Assembly: GCA_934133115.1 (NCBI GenBank)
Contig: CAKPAV010000118.1
Location: forward strand, 1-5,913
DNA length: 5,913 bases
DNA from: an uncultured Bacilli bacterium
Lineage (GTDB): Bacteria; Bacillota_I; Bacilli_A; RFN20; CAG-826
Reading direction: 5' to 3'
The notes beneath the pieces were generated by a model that saw only the letters and a list, made by a program, of their open reading frames with translations, had not been told where the DNA came from and searched no databases. The first letter of the stretch is position 1; the number at the start of each line of letters is the position of its first letter. The position numbers were made by a program, and so were the translations under genes. Below are positions 1 to 5,869 of this stretch, piece after piece.

Positions 1-654
1 GCTGATAAGTTAGCGGATCAAATGATAAGAGAAACATTAAGTAAGAAATTTCCTAATTATGCTTTTTTGACCGAAGAATTTGAAGATAATTTAGAGAGAA
101 GAAAAAATGATTATGTTTGGATTGTTGATCCAGTTGATGGAACTAAAGACTTTGTGGCAAAAGATGATGAATTTACAACTAATATTGCTTTAGCTTACAA
201 AGGAGAAGTGGTTGTTGGAGTTGTGTTTGCACCGGCCTTAAATGTTTATTATTACGCCACTAAAAATGAAGGTGCATTTAAAGTAAGCAATGGAGTAGTA
301 ACTCCAATTCACGTTAATAATAAAACAAATGATTTAACTGTATTAACTTCGGTATTTCATCAAACAAAAAATGAATTATATATGATTAGTAAATATCAAG
401 ATAAAATTAAAAATGTTGAAAAAGTAGGATCATCATTAAAAGCATGTCGTATTGCTGAAGGTTTAGCGGAAATTACTTATCGTTTAAGCGATGGCACCAA
501 AGAATGGGATACTGCAGCGATGCAATTAATTATCGAAGAAGCAGGTGGAGTTATGGTTAAACCAAATGGTGATCGTATCACTTATAATCGCATTGATGTC
601 TATAACCGCGAAGGTTATGTTATTGCAAATCGAAAAGAAAATATTTTATTATAA
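1..654 (+). CDS. cysQ: CysQ-like 3'(2'),5'-bisphosphate nucleotidase (inositol monophosphatase superfamily), 5' end missing
   Basis: The reading frame is open to the left edge. The first visible codons give ADKLAD, which fits the conserved (T)xAD segment before the first helix of this superfamily, so about 35-45 N-terminal residues lie outside the window and the ATG at 22 is internal. Visible motifs, counted from base 1: LTEEF with the metal-binding Glu at about 25-26; WIVDPVDGTKDF with metal ligands Asp43 and Asp46; GSSLKACRIAEG, the CysQ form of the central motif; and EWDTAA with the third metal Asp at about 170. The GSSLK, WDTAA and EFTTNIAL-type segments favour CysQ over plain inositol monophosphatase or fructose bisphosphatase. 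The family hydrolyses 3'-phosphoadenosine 5'-phosphate to AMP in the cytosol with Mg2+; the substrate can come from sulfate assimilation or from acyl-carrier-protein charging with CoA. Which source applies here cannot be seen. The gene stops at TAA and is followed at once by a terminator, so it is the last gene of its unit. Confidence 0.85.
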   Translation, partial: ADKLADQMIRETLSKKFPNYAFLTEEFEDNLERRKNDYVWIVDPVDGTKDFVAKDDEFTTNIALAYKGEVVVGVVFAPALNVYYYATKNEGAFKVSNGVVTPIHVNNKTNDLTVLTSVFHQTKNELYMISKYQDKIKNVEKVGSSLKACRIAEGLAEITYRLSDGTKEWDTAAMQLIIEEAGGVMVKPNGDRITYNRIDVYNREGYVIANRKENILL

Positions 655-660
655 TAATTA

Positions 661-690
661 TGCCACATAAAATTGTGGCATTTTCTTTTT
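661..690 (+). terminator. Intrinsic terminator after cysQ
   Basis: A perfect 7-bp stem, TGCCACA (661-667) with TGTGGCA (674-680), has a six-base loop TAAAAT and is followed by the T-rich run TTTTCTTTTT (681-690). It starts six bases after the cysQ stop codon and separates cysQ from the yunB unit. There is no A-run on the left side, so it probably works only on the plus strand. Confidence 0.85.
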
Positions 691-746
691 CTTAATTAAG
701 TATAGAAAACATTATCTTTTCATATTCTTATAAGGGGAATATTTTT

Positions 747-1460
747 ATGCGCATTTCTAATTTAGGTAAGGCATGTATTATGATTGCTTTTTTAATATTT
801 TCTACCATATACGCTTTATTTATTACAAGCAATCAATTAAAACCGCATATAATGAACTATGCTTTAGAACAATCTAAAAAAGTGACATCGACAGTTGTCA
901 TTGATGTGATTGAAAAATTATGTGAAGAAGAAAATTTAGACAATAAAGAAATAGTTAGTTATGATGTCAAAGAAAACAATATTTCAACAATGAATTTTGA
1001 TACTAAATATTTGAATCGATTTTTAAAATCTGCAACACAAAAAACTTTATTAAAACTAAAAGAAATCGAAAAAGGTATATACGACACAAATTATTTTAAT
1101 GATGCAAAAATAAAAAAAGGAAATAATGGAATAGTTTATGAAATACCAATAGGATTAGTAACTAATAATATAATACTAGCCAATGTGCATGGAACAATAC
1201 CTGTTAAATTTTCTTGTTTAGGAAGTGTAGAAGGGAATATTGTGGCAAAAACAAGTTCTTTTGGTATTAATAATGCTTTAATTAATATCTCATTAAATAT
1301 GTCTATTGATAATCGTGTAATTGTTCCTTTAGCAAGCGAATTACAAAATATTGAAGTAGAAATACCAATATTTATGCATGTTATTAATGGAGCAGTGCCA
1401 AGTTATTATTTAGGGAGCAAAACAGTATGCCAAGATATATCAAGTGAGGTGGAATTATAA
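747..1460 (+). CDS. yunB: Sporulation protein YunB
   Basis: The 237-residue product has one N-terminal membrane segment at about residues 8-28, then an extracytoplasmic domain. Its C-terminal half carries the YunB family signature: EIPIGLVTNNIILAN (132-146), then IPVKFSCLGSVEG (151-163), FGINNALI (172-179), a VIVPL strand (191-195) and a closing EIPIFMHVINGAVPSYY-type segment (205-221). I recognise this pattern from Bacillus YunB, which is of similar length and topology. There it is a mother-cell sporulation protein; the exact biochemical role is not known. The start is supported by AAGGGG at 732-737, nine bases before the ATG. No convincing sigma-A promoter is visible in the short gap after the upstream terminator. 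A weak sigma-E-like arrangement (GTATAGA at 700-706, CATATTCT at 721-728) lies too close to the ribosome binding site to be trusted. The stop codon TAA overlaps the next start by one base, so the two genes are very likely co-transcribed and translationally coupled. Confidence 0.85.
   Translation: MRISNLGKACIMIAFLIFSTIYALFITSNQLKPHIMNYALEQSKKVTSTVVIDVIEKLCEEENLDNKEIVSYDVKENNISTMNFDTKYLNRFLKSATQKTLLKLKEIEKGIYDTNYFNDAKIKKGNNGIVYEIPIGLVTNNIILANVHGTIPVKFSCLGSVEGNIVAKTSSFGINNALINISLNMSIDNRVIVPLASELQNIEVEIPIFMHVINGAVPSYYLGSKTVCQDISSEVEL
1446..1452 (+). promoter_or_regulatory. Ribosome binding site inside the yunB 3' end
   Basis: GAGGTGG is a good match to the 16S rRNA tail complement and lies seven bases before the ATG at 1460. 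It is inside the last codons of yunB. With the TAATG stop/start overlap it fixes the start of the downstream gene and indicates coupled translation. Confidence 0.75.
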
Positions 1461-2353
1461 TGCGCGCATTTATATTTGATAAATATGGATATTATGAAGA
1501 TGATGAATTTGCAAGCGAATTTGATTATCAAGGATGGCATTTTAAGTTAGAAAAAACCGATCGTAATGAAGAGGAATTAGAAGAATTGAATGAATATGTC
1601 AAAAGATTAGAAAATCTTTTCTTTAATAGTGGTATAAGTATTATTAAAAATCGCGAAGGTAATTTGTTAAGCAAATCCGAATTTGGGGATTGCGCATTAG
1701 TTTCTATTAAAAATCGTAAGATGGAATTAAGTGATTTGCTTCAAATGCATGCTTTTTTTAAAGATAATCAAGACCAAGAATATACTGTAAAAGAAATGTT
1801 AAAACTTTGGGAAGATAAAGTTGATTTAATTAATGAAAAAGTAATCCCATCAATAAAAATAGGCGATTATCGTTATGAAGAGATAATGACATCAATTATT
1901 TTTGCAATGGGTTTAGCAGAAAACGCCATGCAATATTTAGCGGAATTAGAACTTGATTTAGGTAATAAGATTAATAACCTTACTTTAGCACACAAAAGAT
2001 TATATACTCTTTCTAGTTATGAATTTTTTTCACCATTAAATTTAATTGTTGATAATCCAATGCGTGATTTAGCAGAATTATACAAATCATCAGTTTTAAA
2101 TAATGAGAGTTTATTAAATACATTAAATTATTATAACCCTAGCAAGCAGGATGTGTCTCTCTTATTGGCACGCATCTTATTTCCAACGACATTTTTCGAT
2201 CAATTAGATGATTATTATGTGTTACGAAAAGATGTTAAATCTAATGTAATCACTTATAAAGATAACGCTAATATGCTTTTAAATAACTTAAAAAATTTAG
2301 AGCAAAATCTAACTCAAAAATATGGAATAAGACCGATTAAATGGTTAAATTAG
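1460..2353 (+). CDS. CotS/YutH-like spore-coat kinase-fold protein, probably catalytically degenerate
   Basis: The product has 297 residues, no signal peptide and no membrane segment; it is acidic near the N terminus and largely helical. The C-terminal half resembles the CotS/YutH/YsxE group, spore-coat proteins with an aminoglycoside-phosphotransferase fold. The relevant pieces are LAHKRL (176-181) where the catalytic loop should be, SPLNLIVDNPMRDLAEL (191-207) where the metal-binding Asp region and the following RDxAE helix should be, and LLLARILFPTTFFDQ (234-248), which resembles the LLxARLLFPxxYF segment of those proteins. The Asp expected two residues after the loop His is absent (His178-Lys-Arg), and I cannot identify a nucleotide-binding lysine in the short N-terminal region. 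An active kinase is therefore doubtful, and a structural or regulatory pseudokinase is more likely. Coupling to yunB by the one-base overlap supports a sporulation role. The family match comes from memory of motif patterns and is moderate; otherwise the gene is hypothetical. No terminator follows it. Confidence 0.6.
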   Translation: MRAFIFDKYGYYEDDEFASEFDYQGWHFKLEKTDRNEEELEELNEYVKRLENLFFNSGISIIKNREGNLLSKSEFGDCALVSIKNRKMELSDLLQMHAFFKDNQDQEYTVKEMLKLWEDKVDLINEKVIPSIKIGDYRYEEIMTSIIFAMGLAENAMQYLAELELDLGNKINNLTLAHKRLYTLSSYEFFSPLNLIVDNPMRDLAELYKSSVLNNESLLNTLNYYNPSKQDVSLLLARILFPTTFFDQLDDYYVLRKDVKSNVITYKDNANMLLNNLKNLEQNLTQKYGIRPIKWLN

Positions 2354-2376
2354 TTATTATTTAATTTTGCTAAAAA

Positions 2377-2405
2377 TTGACTACAATAAATTGGTTTGTT
2401 ATAAT
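2377..2405 (+). promoter_or_regulatory. Strong sigma-A-type promoter for the lipoprotein gene
   Basis: The -35 element TTGACT (2377-2382) and a perfect -10 element TATAAT (2400-2405) are separated by exactly 17 bases. A TG at 2397-2398 adds an extended -10. Transcription should start near 2411-2413, leaving a leader of only about 20 bases that contains the ribosome binding site AAGAGGT (2418-2424). It is the best promoter in the window and predicts high constitutive expression; no operator-like repeat is visible beside it. Confidence 0.8.
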
Positions 2406-2430
2406 GAGCTAGAAAATAAGAGGTAATCAC

Positions 2431-4314
2431 ATGAAAAAAAGATTAAAACTAGCCGCTTTTTTGACGACACTTCTAACGGCTTTAAGCTCATGTGAGTTTT
2501 CTTTTGGTGGCAATTCTAATTCTACAAGTAAAGACAATTCATCGACGTCGTCAAGCATATCTAATTCTATCGATTTAACACCTAATGGTATTACAATTAG
2601 TGAAAGTATTGTTGATTTAAGTGTTGGAGAGACATATAAATTAACTGCAAATTTATTACCAATTGGTGCTGAAGGTAAAATATCTTGGCGTAGTGAAAAT
2701 GAAACCATTGCCACTATTAGCGATGGCTTAATTACTGCAATAAATGTTGGCACGACTAATGTTTTTGCTAGTTTTGGTTCCTTTGAATCTAGTTGTAATA
2801 TTATAGTTAAAGAAGATAATCATTCATCAACTGGCGAAGTTCATTTATATGCTATGAATGATTTTCATGGTTCGACTGTTGAACAATCTGTAACTTATGG
2901 TAAAGAATATGGAATTTTAAAAAATGGATCTTTTTTCAAAAGCAAAGGCCAAGAAGATAATACTTTAATACTTAATTCTGGTGATATGTGGCAAGGATCA
3001 ATTGAATCTAATTCTAATTATGGTGAATTTTTAACTAAAGCTATGAATAATATTCAATTTGATTGTTTTACATTAGGAAACCATGAGTTTGACTGGGGCG
3101 GAGAATATATTGCTAGCAATAAGCAATTAAGAGATTCCACAACAGGATATCAAACGCCTTTTTTAGCGGCGAATATATATAAATATGATATCAATCAAAA
3201 GAAAGTACTTGAGCACGCTGATGAATTAGGACAAGAATATGTAATACGTAATCTTGAAAATGGATTAAGGGTAGGGATAATAGGCGTAATAGGGTCTGAT
3301 CAAATTACTTCAATTTCCTCACAATTTGCTGATTCATACACATTTATTGATCCAACAACAGTAGTTAAAGAATTATCAGATGAACTAAGAAATGAAAAAA
3401 AGTGTGATGTTATAGTTGTTGATGCTCATGCTTCCATTGAACAAGTTGGCTATGATATTACAAATATTAGTCCAAACACTAATAAAAAATATGCTGATGC
3501 TGTGTTTTGTGCTCATTCTCATCAATATGAAAAAGAAAGTTATAATGGTGTGCCTTATGTACAAGCTAGTTGTAATGGCAAAGCATATGCAGAAATTCAT
3601 TTAAGTGTTAATGATGGAGTAGTAAGTGTCAAATCATATAATAATTATGGAAATGAACTTAAATATATTAATAATATTGATATGGAACTTAAAACTTTAT
3701 ATGAGTTTTATAAAAGTACAACTGATAAAATTGGTAATGAAGTCTTAGGCACAATAAACGATACAATGTCTTCTGCAACAAGTGATGAAGCATCATTGCC
3801 TAAACTTGTTACAAAGGCGATGGCTAAAGAAGCTTTAAAGCAAGGATTTAAGATTGATTATGCAATTTGTAATCAAGCACGAGCAGATTTAACTAGTGGC
3901 CAAATTACTTATGCCGAGTTAGCAAAATCACTACCATTTAATAATGAACTTTATATTCTTAAAGTTCCAGGAGATAAATTAATTTATCAATGTAGTAGAT
4001 ATAATAGTTTCTATCGAGTATCTAATGAAGAACCAAGTAGAAATAAAACATATACAATTGTAGTAATAGACTATTTGGCCTTCCATCGTAATAAAAATCG
4101 TGATTATGATTATTTTGCTGGATTTGAATATGTTGATAAATTAACAAAAGAAGGATCTCCTTTTTATACTTATCGTGATGTAGTCGCAGATTATTTCCGT
4201 GAATATAAAACAATTGATACAAGCAAATTTACTTCTTCAAGTGACACGAGGTTTACATTAACACCAAGTAAAAAAGATGGTAATGTTAATGAAAGCCCAG
4301 CATATAAAAAATAG
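2431..4314 (+). CDS. Surface lipoprotein: Big_2 domain plus 5'-nucleotidase/UshA-family metallophosphatase
   Basis: The 627-residue product starts with a lipoprotein signal: a basic start, a hydrophobic core and lipobox Leu18-Ser-Ser-Cys21. A Ser/Asn/Thr-rich linker (about 26-48) leads to a Big_2 immunoglobulin-like domain (about 53-128, with VDLSVGETYKLTANLLP and ISWRSENETIATIS). The metallophosphatase lobe follows from about 136: NDFHG (Asp144, His146), SGDMWQGS (Asp185), GNHEFD (Asn217, His218), DAHAS (His333) and AHSH (His362, His364), so all expected metal ligands are present. The C-terminal nucleotidase lobe (about 435-595) keeps ITYAELAKSLPFNN with Phe503, but the usual NGGGIRAD is CNQARAD (Asn481, Arg484) and the usual glycine-rich GGDGY segment near the end is absent. 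The family removes phosphate from extracellular nucleotides, often for purine salvage. Substrate here is uncertain because of those changes. Seven further cysteines besides Cys21 are unusual for a secreted Gram-positive protein. The gene is monocistronic, with its own promoter and a downstream hairpin. Confidence 0.88.
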   Translation: MKKRLKLAAFLTTLLTALSSCEFSFGGNSNSTSKDNSSTSSSISNSIDLTPNGITISESIVDLSVGETYKLTANLLPIGAEGKISWRSENETIATISDGLITAINVGTTNVFASFGSFESSCNIIVKEDNHSSTGEVHLYAMNDFHGSTVEQSVTYGKEYGILKNGSFFKSKGQEDNTLILNSGDMWQGSIESNSNYGEFLTKAMNNIQFDCFTLGNHEFDWGGEYIASNKQLRDSTTGYQTPFLAANIYKYDINQKKVLEHADELGQEYVIRNLENGLRVGIIGVIGSDQITSISSQFADSYTFIDPTTVVKELSDELRNEKKCDVIVVDAHASIEQVGYDITNISPNTNKKYADAVFCAHSHQYEKESYNGVPYVQASCNGKAYAEIHLSVNDGVVSVKSYNNYGNELKYINNIDMELKTLYEFYKSTTDKIGNEVLGTINDTMSSATSDEASLPKLVTKAMAKEALKQGFKIDYAICNQARADLTSGQITYAELAKSLPFNNELYILKVPGDKLIYQCSRYNSFYRVSNEEPSRNKTYTIVVIDYLAFHRNKNRDYDYFAGFEYVDKLTKEGSPFYTYRDVVADYFREYKTIDTSKFTSSSDTRFTLTPSKKDGNVNESPAYKK

Positions 4315-4364
4315 AACATAATTATTAAAATTAATTAACAATTAAATGAATATTGATTTAGATT

Positions 4365-4434
4365 AAAAGTCACCAAATAAAAATGGCCTTACTACAAATT
4401 AGTAAGAGCCATTAATTAGTGACTTTTTTATTTG
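4365..4434. terminator. Bidirectional nested terminator between convergent genes
   Basis: The core hairpin is AATGGC-CTTACTA (4382-4394), loop CAAAT (4395-4399), TAGTAAG (4400-4406), one bulged A (4407), GCCATT (4408-4413). On the minus strand it is followed by TTTTATTT and ends the NifU gene, whose stop codon is at 4428-4430. On the plus strand an outer stem AAAAGTCAC (4365-4373) with GTGACTTTT (4419-4427) ends in a T6 run at 4424-4429 and would end the lipoprotein transcript. An alternative outer pairing, CAAATAAAAA (4374-4383) with TTTTTATTTG (4425-4434), competes with it and runs into the last NifU codons. Confidence 0.8.
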
Positions 4435-4685
4435 ATGTCTTTTTGTGCTGGACGTTCACTTGCTAATTTAACACCAATTACGCCAGGAACTTCTTCCATA
4501 AGGATAACTTCAATGCCTTGTGAAATAGTGGTATCTATCATCATACAATCAGCACAAGCACCAATCATATTAATATAAACAATGCCATCTTCAAAAGCAA
4601 CGAACTCGACATCTCCACCATCACGGCGAATAAATGGACGTAATTTATCTATTGTTAATTGAATTTGTTCTTCGATGCTTACCAT
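4428..4685 (-). CDS. NifU-type iron-sulfur cluster carrier (Nfu/YutI-like, single domain)
   Basis: The 85-residue product is a stand-alone NifU C-terminal domain. Visible are the KLRPFIRRDGGDVEFV segment (DGGD at 22-25), GIVYINMIGACADC with the cluster-binding pair Cys44 and Cys47 (C-x2-C), and EEVPGVIGV (64-72). It closely follows Bacillus YutI in length and motif order. Such proteins bind a [4Fe-4S] cluster between two subunits and pass it to apo-enzymes in the cytosol. I chose the ATG at 4685 because GTAGGAGAGA lies just upstream and residue 1 aligns with the usual start; a GTG at 4718 would add eleven hydrophobic residues not seen in the family. The gene is convergent with the lipoprotein gene and divergent from the next one. 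Only a weak TATTAT-like -10 box is seen upstream. Confidence 0.92.
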   Translation of the reverse strand: MVSIEEQIQLTIDKLRPFIRRDGGDVEFVAFEDGIVYINMIGACADCMMIDTTISQGIEVILMEEVPGVIGVKLASERPAQKDIK

Positions 4686-4690
4686 AATAA

Positions 4691-4700
4691 TCTCTCCTAC
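4691..4700 (-). promoter_or_regulatory. Ribosome binding site deciding the NifU start
   Basis: Read on the minus strand this is GTAGGAGAGA, a strong Shine-Dalgarno sequence whose AGGAGAG core ends six bases before the ATG at 4685-4683. It would lie inside the coding region if the upstream GTG at 4718 were the start, so it favours the shorter protein. Confidence 0.8.
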
Positions 4701-4770
4701 ATTGATTAATAATATCACTTTTTATTTTGTAATAAAACCAAAATTTTAAAATTAAATTTTAATTTTTGCG

Positions 4771-4803
4771 TTGAATATATAGCAAAACAATATATACTAT
4801 AAT
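4771..4803 (+). promoter_or_regulatory. Promoter for the membrane-anchored protein gene
   Basis: TTGAAT (4771-4776) and TATACT (4793-4798) are separated by 16 bases. A perfect TATAAT overlaps at 4798-4803 but would need a 21-base spacer. The 28-base pure A/T stretch at 4740-4767 lies immediately upstream and could act as an UP element. The leader is short and the ribosome binding site is a modest AGGT at 4812-4815. Confidence 0.6.
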
Positions 4804-4821
4804 TAGAAAGCAGGTAATATT

Positions 4822-5685
4822 ATGAAATTAATAAAAAAATTAATAACGTCTCTTATAACAATGGTTGCAATTGTCGCAGTTGCAGTTATTGGTGGCTATG
4901 TTTATGTTCGTGTAAATTATGGTATAGATTTATTTAACACTGTTTCACAATTAAAAGTGTTAAGTGAAAAAGTTGATGAATCAAAATTATGTCCAGAAGC
5001 ATTTGATAAAGTTAATGATATGAAAGATGTTCAAGGAATGGTAAATAGCTCTGTGGAAAACATGATTGAATATAGTAAAGAAAATTATGTGGTCAACTTA
5101 GAAAATTTGCCAGAAAACATGAAAGCAATTATTAAATTAAGTGATAAACAAGTTGGCGCATTAGCTAATCAAATAAGTTATCAACAAACTGGCGGAGTCA
5201 TATCTGTTGGCAATAAATCTATTGATTATGAATTAAAACAAATTGATTTTAGTAATATCACAAGTAATGGAAGTACGGATTTTAATATTGTTGTGCGTTT
5301 AGATTTGGCTACGGTTAAAGATGAAATGAATGGATTTCCTTTAAAACTTTTAAAAAAATATGTTCCTGATTATTTCTATGTTTCTTCGACAGTGAAAGTT
5401 GATAAAGTGGAAGATACACCATTCGCTTATAAAGTCGAACACAAATCATTAACGATTAATAATTTAGATAAAGAAGGAACGGATGATTTATTTAATACAT
5501 TAGATAAAGTTTTTAAATTTGGGAATGCGGAATCATTAAATTTAAAAGTTGGAGAAACTGTTGTAGGTGCTTTGATTGGTAATGAAGAAAATCCAGGCTT
5601 TGCTTATGCATTAAAAAGTAAAGGTGCCACAGATTTTAAATTCGTTGAAGAATCTGGCGTAGATTATTTTGTTGTGAATATTTAA
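4822..5685 (+). CDS. Membrane-anchored protein of unknown function
   Basis: I do not recognise this 287-residue protein with confidence. It has a basic start (MKLIKK), one long hydrophobic segment at about 8-29 and then a soluble domain expected outside the membrane. There is no lipobox and only one cysteine (Cys57). The segment 47-100 looks helical and charged. From about 105 to 235 alternating hydrophobic strands predominate: LSDKQVGALANQIS (106-119), then IDYELKQIDFSNI, FNIVVRLDLATV (154-165), a FPLKLLKKYVP segment (172-182) and VSSTVKVDKV (187-196). This order (a helix with a TDKE-like start, amphipathic strands, then a PLxLLKxY helix) recalls the YpmS/DUF2140 type of membrane-anchored protein, but the resemblance is weak and inferred. 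The last 50 residues include FAYALKSKGATDFKFVEESGVDYF-like strands. It has its own promoter and a downstream terminator, so it appears to be a single-gene unit. Confidence 0.8.
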   Translation: MKLIKKLITSLITMVAIVAVAVIGGYVYVRVNYGIDLFNTVSQLKVLSEKVDESKLCPEAFDKVNDMKDVQGMVNSSVENMIEYSKENYVVNLENLPENMKAIIKLSDKQVGALANQISYQQTGGVISVGNKSIDYELKQIDFSNITSNGSTDFNIVVRLDLATVKDEMNGFPLKLLKKYVPDYFYVSSTVKVDKVEDTPFAYKVEHKSLTINNLDKEGTDDLFNTLDKVFKFGNAESLNLKVGETVVGALIGNEENPGFAYALKSKGATDFKFVEESGVDYFVVNI

Positions 5686-5698
5686 AATTAAAATATAT

Positions 5699-5769
5699 AA
5701 CCCACTTGTTTTAAAGGCATGGTCAACCACGCAAAAGTTTAAAAAATTTAAAGAAACTAGTGGGTTTTT
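5699..5769 (+). terminator. Large branched terminator-like fold after the unknown gene
   Basis: The outer stem AACCCACT-T-GTTT (5699-5711) pairs with AAAC-T-AGTGGGTT (5754-5766) with a single T-T mismatch and runs into TTTTT (5765-5769). The enclosed 42 bases can form an inner hairpin GCATGG-TCAA-CCACGC (one A-C mismatch) and an alternative AT-rich hairpin AGTTT/AAACT. It begins 14 bases after the stop codon and ends in a U-run, so termination is the simplest role. It is much larger than a typical terminator. Confidence 0.65.
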
Positions 5770-5821
5770 ATATAGCTTTTTGATAATGCATAGAAAAAAA
5801 TTACTTTTAATAAAAAAACTC

Positions 5822-5850
5822 TTGCATTTAGTTAACAATTATACTAGAAT
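5822..5850 (+). promoter_or_regulatory. Possible promoter for the tRNA gene
   Basis: TTGCAT (5822-5827) and TAGAAT (5845-5850) have a 17-base spacer. The predicted start, near 5857, leaves about 13 bases before the tRNA. The -35 match is only three of six, so this is tentative. Confidence 0.4.
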
Positions 5851-5869
5851 AATTAAGCGTAAACGAAAT

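Noticed and set aside
22..24. ATG at 22 as the true start of the CysQ-like gene.
   Set aside because: The frame is open upstream to base 1 and the codons before it encode the conserved ADxxAD region; no ribosome binding site is visible.
700..728. Sigma-E-like promoter before yunB: GTATAGA and CATATTCT with a 14-base spacer.
   Set aside because: The spacing fits and Bacillus yunB is a mother-cell gene, but the -35 matches only four of seven positions and the transcript would start inside the AAGGGG ribosome binding site at 732-737.
2354..2376. Possible terminator after the kinase-like gene (AATTTT/AAAATT).
   Set aside because: The stem has only A/T pairs, a three-base loop and no T-run, so it is unlikely to terminate transcription.
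2427..2753. Minus-strand open frame of 108 residues opposite the lipoprotein start.
   Set aside because: It lies wholly over a well-supported gene, has no ribosome binding site or recognisable motif, and covers the real promoter-proximal region.
3385..4222. Short open frames on both strands inside the nucleotidase gene.
   Set aside because: They are shadows of a gene whose motifs are all in one frame; their composition is that of AT-rich antisense or shifted frames.
1..4314. CysQ and the lipoprotein nucleotidase as consecutive steps of one pathway.
   Set aside because: One acts in the cytosol and the other outside the membrane, and they are separated by a terminator and an unrelated operon.
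4686..4718. GTG start extending the NifU-type protein by eleven residues.
   Set aside because: The extension is hydrophobic and absent from the family, and the strong ribosome binding site at 4691-4700 points to the ATG at 4685.
5611..5838. Minus-strand open frame of 75 residues across the end of the unknown gene.
   Set aside because: It overlaps the 3' end of the plus-strand gene and the terminator fold, with no family resemblance or convincing translation signals.
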